DNA from: Nevskia sp.
Lineage (GTDB): Bacteria; Pseudomonadota; Gammaproteobacteria; Nevskiales; Nevskiaceae
DNA length: 40,577 nucleotides
Reading direction: 5' to 3'
NCBI GenBank assembly: GCA_028291645.1
Contig: JAQGNU010000164.1
Span: forward strand, 1-40,577
Of the stretch, positions 34,466 to 40,577 are shown in pieces. The notes beneath the pieces were generated by a model. The model was given only the letters and a program-made list of their open reading frames with translations. It searched no databases and had not been told where the DNA came from. How positions within the stretch are numbered: position 1 is the first letter of the stretch; each line of letters starts with the position of its first letter. Position numbers and translations under genes: made by a program.

Positions 34466-35765
34466 GCCGGCGAGCGAGATCAGCAACCTGCGTGCGCTCG
34501 CGGCACGCGCTTGCGCGGCGGTGTTCGCCGGCAGCAGCCTCGACGACGTGCTGGAGCGCGAGTCCGCGCATCTGAGCAGCGCCGATCGCGCACTGCTGCG
34601 TGCCATCGCCTACGGCGTCATGCGCGAACGCAGTTCGCTCGAATGGCTGCTGAGCCAGCTGCTCGACAAACCGCTGCGGCAGGAGCCGCTACTGCTGGCC
34701 TTGCTGCTGTGTGGACTGCAGCAGCTGCGTGCGATGCGTGTGCCGCCGCACGCGGCGGTCGCCGAAACCGTCGCCGCGGCCGCCGTACTCGACAAGCCCT
34801 GGGCGAAGGGTCTGGTCAACGCGCTGCTGCGTCGTTATCAGCGCGAACAAGCCGCACTCGAAGCGGCATTGCCGCTCGGCTCGGACCTGCGCTTGTCGTA
34901 CCCGCAATGGCTGGTCGCTGCGATCAAGCAGGATTGGCCGGACAGCTGGCGCGCGGTACTCGCCGCCGGCAACGAACAAGGTCCGCTGACGCTGCGCGTC
35001 AACCGCCGCCTGAATACGCGCGATGAATATCTGGCCGATCTGGCGGTCGCCGGCGTTGCCGCGCAAGCGATCGACTCGGCGGACGATGCGGTCGGTTTGA
35101 TCGAAGCGACAGCGGTCGACCTGGTGCCCGGCTTCGGCGAAGGGCGCGTCTCGGTGCAGGATGCATCGGCCCAGCTCGCTGCCGAACTGCTCAATATCGA
35201 GCCCGGCATGCGCGTGCTCGACGCCTGCGCCGCGCCCGGCGGCAAGACTGCGCATCTGCTCGAGCGTTACCAGCTTGAGCAACTGGTGGCCCTGGATCGC
35301 GATGGCCGCCGGCTGCAGCGCGTGCGCGAAAACCTGGAACGGCTCGGTCTCGAAGCCACGCTGATCGCCGCCGATGCGAACGCCACCGACATCTGGTGGA
35401 ACGGTGTGCCGTTCGATCGCATCCTGCTCGATGCACCCTGCTCCGGCACCGGCGTGATCCGGCGTCACCCCGATATCAAGTGGCTGCGGCGCGACACCGA
35501 CATCCGGCAGATGGCGAAGCAGCAGCTGAAACTGCTGCAGGCGCTGTGGCCGCTGCTGGCCCCCGGCGGACAGCTGCTCTACGCGACCTGTTCGATCCTG
35601 CAGGCCGAGGGCGCAGACGTGCTGCGCGACTTTCTCGCGACACAGGCCGATGCAACAGAATCGGCGATCGCGGCAGACTGGGGCGAAGCTTGCGGCATCG
35701 GCCGGCGTCTGCCGCCGGGCACGCATTTCGACGGCTTCTACTACGCCCGACTGCATAAACCGTAG
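34446..35765 (+). CDS. rsmB: 16S rRNA (cytosine-967-C5)-methyltransferase
   Basis: About 439 residues (E. coli RsmB 429). The N-terminal NusB-like domain starts NLRALAARACAAVFAGSSLD; the SAM fold has DACAAPGGKTAHLLE, DAPCSGTGVIRRHPDIKWLR (motif IV, Cys332) and YATCSILQAEG (motif VI, catalytic Cys382). No ATG or GTG fits; the best start is TTG at 34446 (LAENSIKPASEIS), overlapping the fmt end by 20 bases, consistent with translational coupling. The substrate is assigned by family. Unlike E. coli there is no trkA downstream. Confidence 0.93.
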   Translation: MAENSIKPASEISNLRALAARACAAVFAGSSLDDVLERESAHLSSADRALLRAIAYGVMRERSSLEWLLSQLLDKPLRQEPLLLALLLCGLQQLRAMRVPPHAAVAETVAAAAVLDKPWAKGLVNALLRRYQREQAALEAALPLGSDLRLSYPQWLVAAIKQDWPDSWRAVLAAGNEQGPLTLRVNRRLNTRDEYLADLAVAGVAAQAIDSADDAVGLIEATAVDLVPGFGEGRVSVQDASAQLAAELLNIEPGMRVLDACAAPGGKTAHLLERYQLEQLVALDRDGRRLQRVRENLERLGLEATLIAADANATDIWWNGVPFDRILLDAPCSGTGVIRRHPDIKWLRRDTDIRQMAKQQLKLLQALWPLLAPGGQLLYATCSILQAEGADVLRDFLATQADATESAIAADWGEACGIGRRLPPGTHFDGFYYARLHKP

Positions 35766-35864
35766 CTGCCGCTGCAGAAAATCTGTAACGCGCATCTGCC
35801 ACGCTGCGGTTGACCATCGCCGCCGCGTCTGCCGACAATACCTGCTCATCACCGGACTACGTGC

Positions 35865-36578
35865 ATGCGCTTGCGCCTGCTGTCGCTGTGCCTGCCGCTA
35901 TTGGGATGCAGCGCCTCGGTGTGGGCCGCCGGCGGCCGGCCGATGACGACCGACGACGCGACCTTGACCAACGCGCGTTCCTGCCAGATCGAGAGCTATT
36001 TCCAGCACACGACACGCGATGCTCAATGGTGGGTACTGCCGGCCTGCAATCCGACCGGCAATTTCGAATTCAGTGCGGGCGCTGCGTTGGATCAAGCAGC
36101 CGATGCGGCCAACGCGATGCAGTACACCTTGCAAGGCAAGTGGGTGTGGCCGCATGCGCCCGGCGCGCTGACCGACTTCGCCACCGCCGGCATCGCCTTC
36201 GGCGCGTTCTATCTGGATGAGACGCATCACGGCAACGAGGCCTGGAGTTCGCTGTTCGCCTACGTGCCGCTGACGCTGCGTTGGACCGACAGCTTGCAGA
36301 CACATTTCAATCTGGGCTGGAACCGCGATGTCATCGGACATCATGACGATCTGACCTATGCCGCCGCGCTATCGCACGATCTCGGCCACGACTATAGCGC
36401 CTTCGTCGAGTTGTTCGGCGTCGGCCGCGCGCCGCCCTCGGCGCAGACCGGCGGCGCGTTCATCTTTCTGAATGGGACGATGCAACTCGACGCGACCTAC
36501 GGCCGGCCGCTCAACGGCAGCTGGCGCGATTCGATTTTTTCGATCGGCCTGGAGTGGTATCCGCTGGCCTTATGGTGA
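35865..36578 (+). CDS. Putative outer-membrane beta-barrel protein
   Basis: A 237-residue protein with a signal peptide (LLSLCLPLLGCSASVWA, cut before AGGRPMTTDD). The mature part alternates polar and hydrophobic residues in strands separated by short turns (QIESYFQHT, WWVLPACNP, NFEFSAGAALD, TLQGKWVWP) and ends in Trp (SIGLEWYPLALW), as expected of an outer-membrane barrel. The opening GGRPMTTDDATLTNARSCQI resembles predicted transporters of the MetA-phenol-pathway type. No substrate is evident. It is convergent with corA. Confidence 0.72.
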   Translation: MRLRLLSLCLPLLGCSASVWAAGGRPMTTDDATLTNARSCQIESYFQHTTRDAQWWVLPACNPTGNFEFSAGAALDQAADAANAMQYTLQGKWVWPHAPGALTDFATAGIAFGAFYLDETHHGNEAWSSLFAYVPLTLRWTDSLQTHFNLGWNRDVIGHHDDLTYAAALSHDLGHDYSAFVELFGVGRAPPSAQTGGAFIFLNGTMQLDATYGRPLNGSWRDSIFSIGLEWYPLALW

Positions 36579-36594
36579 TGCTGCTGCGTCGACG

Positions 36595-37584
36595 CTAAAA
36601 GAACTTGCGCCAGCGGAACCAGAAGAAGGTCGCCAGACCGACGCCGAAAATGATCGCCAGCGCGGCGAAGTAGCCGACTGCCCAGTCCAGCTCCGGCATG
36701 TTCTTGAAGTTCATGCCCCAGACGCCGGTCAGCAGCATCATCGGCATGAATACCACCGACACCACCGTGAAAATTTTCATGATCTCGTTCTGGCGCTGCG
36801 ACAGCGCCGAGAAATGGATCTGCACCGCTGCTTCCAGGTCGCGCTCCAGACCGGACGCATGGTTGCGCACGCGGGTGACGTGATCGACCAGATCGCGCAC
36901 GCGCACCTGCAGCTTTTCGTCCCAATCGAAACAGGTGTTGCGGCGCCAGCCGTCGAGTGCTTCGAGCTGATCTTCCGACAGCGTTTCCAGCCGGCGCGCG
37001 AAGCGGCGGCCTTCGAGCAGCGCGCGCCAGTCGTCGCGATCGTTGTACGGACTCAGCAGATCGTCCTGCAATTCGGTCAGGCGCTTGTCGAGCAGCTCGC
37101 GTACCTTCAGGTAGCGATCGACCATCGTGTCGAGGATGTAATAGGCCAAGCCGACCGCGCCGCGCGGCACCTTGCCTTTGGGCCCACAGATTTTCTGCTT
37201 GAGCAGCCTGAAACTGAGATTGTCTTCGGCACGCACCGTGACCAGCAGGCGTTCGAACATGAAGAACGCCGCGGTGCGGGTTTCCAGCGGGAACGGATCG
37301 TCGTTGGGCCCGAGGCCTTCGAAGATCAGCATGTCGTAGTCCGGCGTGCCGTCGAAGAACGAGCCGTGATGCGGCGAGAACGAATCTTCCAGATGCTGCA
37401 GGTCGACTTCAACGCCGAGCAGCTTGCGCGGATAGTCCTCCCAGCCCTGCGCCTGCTCGCGGGTGAAATCGAGCCAGACGAAACCATCCTCCGGCATGCG
37501 CTCGATCGAGTTGTAGCGGATCGGCGGCTGCCCCGGAATCATGTGGAAGATTTCCATCGCCCGCTGGCTCCCGTCTGCGCTCAT
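36595..37584 (-). CDS. CorA-family divalent-metal transporter
   Basis: A 329-residue CorA-superfamily channel. A long cytoplasmic alpha/beta and coiled-coil N-terminal domain is followed by two C-terminal transmembrane helices separated by the signature GMN loop (LLTGVWGMNFKNMPELDW). The final TM (YFAALAIIFGVGLATFFWF) is followed by the basic end RWRKFF. The protein transports Mg2+, Co2+ or Zn2+; the sequence does not decide between CorA and ZntB. Its ATG overlaps the stop of the upstream gene (ATGA), so the two are coupled. Confidence 0.92.
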   Translation of the reverse strand: MSADGSQRAMEIFHMIPGQPPIRYNSIERMPEDGFVWLDFTREQAQGWEDYPRKLLGVEVDLQHLEDSFSPHHGSFFDGTPDYDMLIFEGLGPNDDPFPLETRTAAFFMFERLLVTVRAEDNLSFRLLKQKICGPKGKVPRGAVGLAYYILDTMVDRYLKVRELLDKRLTELQDDLLSPYNDRDDWRALLEGRRFARRLETLSEDQLEALDGWRRNTCFDWDEKLQVRVRDLVDHVTRVRNHASGLERDLEAAVQIHFSALSQRQNEIMKIFTVVSVVFMPMMLLTGVWGMNFKNMPELDWAVGYFAALAIIFGVGLATFFWFRWRKFF

Positions 37585-38012
37585 TCAAAGCCTTTGGCGG
37601 GATCGACCGGTTTCAGGCGGGTAAAGAAGTCGTGCAGCACTTCATCCAGCTTGGCTTTGATTTCGATCGGATCGGCGACGCCGTAGCGCTCCACCGTGGC
37701 GTCCGGCTCCGGCAGCCAGCCGCGGTACGGATACGGTGCGGCGGCGGTGAACACGCGCCGCAGTTCGATGCGATGCAGAAAGGTGAAGCGGCCGGTTTCC
37801 GAGTTGCTCGGAATCGCCTTGGTGTAGACCGTCACCTTGACCTTGGGATCGTTCGGAATGTTGTTGCCGATCGCCACCGCGGCGGCATTTACCGCCGAGC
37901 GCAAATCTTCCTCGCTGACCACCGGACTATCCGATTTGACCTTCAGCTCGAAAGCCTGTGCCGAACCGATCAGCCCGAACAACACGAATGCCACCAGCAG
38001 CTGTTTGCTCAT
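37581..38012 (-). CDS. Small periplasmic protein coupled to the CorA gene
   Basis: A 143-residue protein. The start MSKQLLVAFVLFGLIGSAQA is supported by a GAGGAG ribosome binding site and gives a signal peptide cut before FELKVKSDSP. The mature part is mixed alpha/beta with no recognised motif; RRVFTAAAPYPYRGWLPEPD is a proline/aromatic loop. It overlaps corA by four bases, so a role linked to metal uptake is possible but unproven. Confidence 0.7.
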   Translation of the reverse strand: MSKQLLVAFVLFGLIGSAQAFELKVKSDSPVVSEEDLRSAVNAAAVAIGNNIPNDPKVKVTVYTKAIPSNSETGRFTFLHRIELRRVFTAAAPYPYRGWLPEPDATVERYGVADPIEIKAKLDEVLHDFFTRLKPVDPAKGFE

Positions 38013-38081
38013 CACGCTTGCTCCTCGATGGCCCGCTTGATCACTCATGCACGGCCGCGGGCTTGGCAGTGAGGTAAAGCC

Positions 38082-38105
38082 GTAAAGGCCCGCATCCTGC
38101 GGGCC
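38082..38105 (-). terminator. Terminator after mdh
   Basis: GGCCCGCA and TGCGGGCC form an 8-bp stem with a 3-base loop (38087-38105), followed on the minus strand by TTTAC (38082-38086). It lies right after the mdh stop and is well placed to end that transcript. Confidence 0.75.
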
Positions 38106-38118
38106 CTTCCGTGCAGCG

Positions 38119-39096
38119 CTACTTCAACAGGTCTTCGATCGCGGCGCGCTCTTCGCGCAATTCCTTGTCGGTGAGATCCATCTTTCCGCGTGAGAATGCG
38201 TCAATTTCAAGGCCTTGAACAATCTCATATTGGCCGCTCTTGGTGATCACCGGATAGCCGTAGACCACGCCCGGCTTGATGCCATAGCTGCCGTCGGAGG
38301 CGACACCCATGCTGACCCATTTGCCATTGCTGCCATTTGCCCAGTCGCGGATGTGATCGACCGCGGCGGACGCTGCCGAAGCGGCCGACGACGAACCGCG
38401 CGCCTTGATGATCGCCGCGCCGCGCTGCTGCACGGTCGGAATGAAATCGGCTTCGACCCAGCTCTGCTCGACCAGCGACTTCGCCGCCTTGCCCTTGACG
38501 CTGGCGTGGGTAATGTCCGGGTACTGCGTGGCGCTGTGGTTGCCCCAGATGATCAGCTGGTCGACGTCGGTCACCGCCGCACCGGTCTTGGCGGCGAGCT
38601 GGCCGGCGGCGCGATTGTGGTCGAGGCGCACCATCGCGGTGAACTGCTTCGGGTCCAGACCCTTGGCGTTCTCGCGCGCGATCAGCGCATTGGTGTTGGC
38701 TGGGTTGCCGACCACCAGCACGCGCACATCCTTGCTGGCCTTGGTGGCGAGCGCCTTGCCCTGCACTGAGAAGATTGCGGCGTTGGCGGTCAGCAGGTCC
38801 TTGCGCTCCATGCCGGGGCCGCGCGGCCGCGCGCCGACCAGCAGTGCGTAGTCGGTACCTTCGAAGGCTTCCTCGGGCTTGTCGGTGGCGACGATGCCGG
38901 CCACCAGCGGGAACGCGCAGTCGACCAATTCCATCACCACGCCACCCAACGCGCCGAGCGCGGGCGTGATTTCCAACAGCTGCAGAATCACCGGCTGATC
39001 GGGGCCCAACATCGAGCCGCTGGCGATACGGAACAGCAGCGAGTAGGAAATCTGACCGGCAGCGCCGGTAATGGTGACGCGGACAGGCTTCTTCAT
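38119..39096 (-). CDS. mdh: Malate dehydrogenase
   Basis: A 325-residue NAD(P)-dependent malate dehydrogenase of the longer, cytosolic-type clade found in many proteobacteria. The dinucleotide fold begins [20 protein letters not shown]; substrate-binding arginines lie in [15 protein letters not shown] and in [13 protein letters not shown]; the catalytic His is in [11 protein letters not shown]. The enzyme interconverts malate and oxaloacetate in the TCA cycle. ACGGAG before the ATG is a good ribosome binding site. It is a single-gene transcript with its own terminator. Confidence 0.96.
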   Translation of the reverse strand: MKKPVRVTITGAAGQISYSLLFRIASGSMLGPDQPVILQLLEITPALGALGGVVMELVDCAFPLVAGIVATDKPEEAFEGTDYALLVGARPRGPGMERKDLLTANAAIFSVQGKALATKASKDVRVLVVGNPANTNALIARENAKGLDPKQFTAMVRLDHNRAAGQLAAKTGAAVTDVDQLIIWGNHSATQYPDITHASVKGKAAKSLVEQSWVEADFIPTVQQRGAAIIKARGSSSAASAASAAVDHIRDWANGSNGKWVSMGVASDGSYGIKPGVVYGYPVITKSGQYEIVQGLEIDAFSRGKMDLTDKELREERAAIEDLLK

Positions 39097-39228
39097 GCGG
39101 GACTCCGTGAAATGCGTTGACGTGAATGCCAGAAACGATGCAGAAACGTTCGAGGCGCTTCCTTTAAAGGGCGCGCGATTTTAGCCTGTCTGACGCCGGC
39201 TGGGGCTATATTCATGCCCGGAATCGCT

Positions 39229-40577
39229 TCATGCGCCAGCCGCCAGCACCTCGCGCGGCGACGAACGCAGCACGCGGCGCAGGCTGAGCCAGCCGGTCAG
39301 CGTGACGACCGCGCAACCGGCACCGGCGCCGAACAGCAGCAGCAAGGGCCGCGGTCCATACGGCAGATCGAAAACCTGCACCGCCAGCACCCAGGCGATG
39401 CCTTGCGCTGCGATCGCGGCGACGCTGCCGGCGAGCAGGCCGAGCACGGCGTATTCCGCCAGCAGACCCTGCAGCACGATGCGCGAAGACGCACCCAGCG
39501 CGCGCAGCACGCCGGTCTCGCGCACGCGCTCGGTGCGCGAACCCTCGATCACCGCCAGCATCACCACCAGACCTGCGAGCAGCGTAAACAGCAGCACCAA
39601 CTCGAGCGCGCGCACCACGCGATCGACGATGCCGCGCACCTGACCCAACGCCGCATCAAGATCGAACACGGTGACGTTGGGGAATTGCCGCACCAGTTCG
39701 CGCAGCAGCGTGCGTTTATTGATATCTACGTCGATGTCCGCTTTCGGCCCAGCCGTTCGAGGCAAGTAGAAGCTGCCGATCCATTGCACCGGTGCGGCGG
39801 CGCGTTCGGCAGTCGCCGGCGCGTCGAGCACACCGGGCGGCGCCATCAGGAAGAAATTCGGCTTGAAGCTGTCCCAGTGCACCGCGCGCAGATCGTGCAC
39901 GGTCAGCGTGTAGCGCTGGCCGGCGATATCGAAATCGAGCGTGTCGCCGAGCTTCAGCTTGAGCCGCTTGGCGGCGTCCTGCTCGACCGACAGCCAGGGT
40001 TTGCCGGCATCGGCCGCGCTCCAGAACTGGCCGGCGATCAGTTCGTCGTCGGCGCCGAAATGATCGGTCCACGACAGGTTGAATTCGCGATTGATCCAGC
40101 GCCGCGTTTCCGGATCGTCGAACTGCGCGGCCATCACCGGCTGCTGATTGATCGCGGTCAGATGCGCGCGCACCAGCGGCAGCAAGGGCAATTCGGGATA
40201 ACCGCGCGCGGCAAAAAAAGTTTGCAGCGGCGCGCGTTGCTCGGCCTGGATGTTGATCAGGAACTGGTTCGGCGTGTCGTTCGGCAAGCGATTCTGCCAG
40301 GTGCTGAGCAGATCCTGGCGCACCACCGTCACCAGCAGCAGCGACAGCAGCGCAACACCCAGCGCAACTGTTTGCGCGACGGTGTCCGGCCCGCGCCGTA
40401 CCAGATTGCCGAGCCCGAAGCGCCAGGCGACACCGCTGCGACGACGCAGCGGGCGCAGGCTGCGCACCATCAGCCAGGCCAGCAGCGCCAGCACCGCAGC
40501 GCTGAGCGCTGCGCCGATCGCGATGTATGCCGCCAGCTTGGCGTCGCCGGCCTGCAGCCACAGCAACGCGGCGACAG
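39229..40577 (-). CDS. FtsX-like ABC transporter permease, C-terminal part
   Basis: The frame is open to the window edge, so the start is missing; about 448 residues are visible. It has a TM helix (YIAIGAALSAAVLALLAWLM) and a second (VAQTVALGVALLSLLLVTVV), then a ~190-residue periplasmic domain, then the FtsX-type three-helix block (LVLLFTLLAGLVVMLAVIEG, YAVLGLLAGSVAAIAAQGIA, LLLLFGAGAGCAVVTLTGWL). The layout matches YbbP-type permeases of ~800 residues with two FtsX units, which work with a YbbA-like ATPase in handling lipoproteins or lipids. Its ATPase partner would lie outside the window. Confidence 0.85.
   Translation of the reverse strand, partial: VAALLWLQAGDAKLAAYIAIGAALSAAVLALLAWLMVRSLRPLRRRSGVAWRFGLGNLVRRGPDTVAQTVALGVALLSLLLVTVVRQDLLSTWQNRLPNDTPNQFLINIQAEQRAPLQTFFAARGYPELPLLPLVRAHLTAINQQPVMAAQFDDPETRRWINREFNLSWTDHFGADDELIAGQFWSAADAGKPWLSVEQDAAKRLKLKLGDTLDFDIAGQRYTLTVHDLRAVHWDSFKPNFFLMAPPGVLDAPATAERAAAPVQWIGSFYLPRTAGPKADIDVDINKRTLLRELVRQFPNVTVFDLDAALGQVRGIVDRVVRALELVLLFTLLAGLVVMLAVIEGSRTERVRETGVLRALGASSRIVLQGLLAEYAVLGLLAGSVAAIAAQGIAWVLAVQVFDLPYGPRPLLLLFGAGAGCAVVTLTGWLSLRRVLRSSPREVLAAGA

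Overview
This is a chromosomal window from a high-GC bacterium, most likely a gammaproteobacterium. The best evidence is the block rsmB-fmt-def facing lysM-dprA-smg-topA-tsaC-hemF, a gene order typical of that class. Slt, OxyR, CorA, UppP, a multifunctional Cca and a Spy-like protein fit the same picture. A Nevskiales or Xanthomonadales-type lineage is a guess from protein style and the high GC; the sequence does not prove a genus.

Layout. 1-3159: the end of a lipid-exporter-type ABC protein, a PRC-barrel lipoprotein and an MFS transporter, all on the + strand. 3160-8748: an accessory region in the space between two convergent core genes, MFS (+) and a glycogen-debranching-type enzyme (-). 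It holds a LysR regulator with a divergent aldehyde dehydrogenase, a stub of a short-chain dehydrogenase, a second copy of the MFS 3' end, an AT-richer alkB plus methyltransferase pair, a decayed second copy of the debranching-enzyme 3' end, and an orphan secreted protein. 8749-12213: divergent debranching enzyme and GT4 glycosyltransferase. 12214-21303: housekeeping genes (thpR, ecsC-like, TANGO2-like, pteridine-reductase-like SDR, uppP, two small unknown genes, DUF2520 protein, cca, slt). 21435-25468: sat, a CysZ/EI24 membrane protein, oxyR, and two periplasmic proteins. 25698-35765: the hemF-to-rsmB translation, topology and recombination block. 35865-40577: an outer-membrane-like protein, corA with a small periplasmic partner, mdh, and the end of an FtsX-type ABC permease.

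Main points. First, the alkB-methyltransferase pair is bracketed by second, diverged copies of the 3' ends of the two genes that bracket the whole region, in the same order and orientation. This looks like an allele from a relative lodged inside the resident locus. Second, alkB and the unrecognised class I methyltransferase form a tight two-gene unit of foreign composition, a candidate nucleic-acid modification or repair module. Third, hemF is intact except for one in-frame TAA where the family has an acidic residue. Fourth, the LysR-aldehyde dehydrogenase intergenic region has three interlocking palindromic half-sites.

No rRNA, convincing tRNA, CRISPR array, integrase or transposase was seen.
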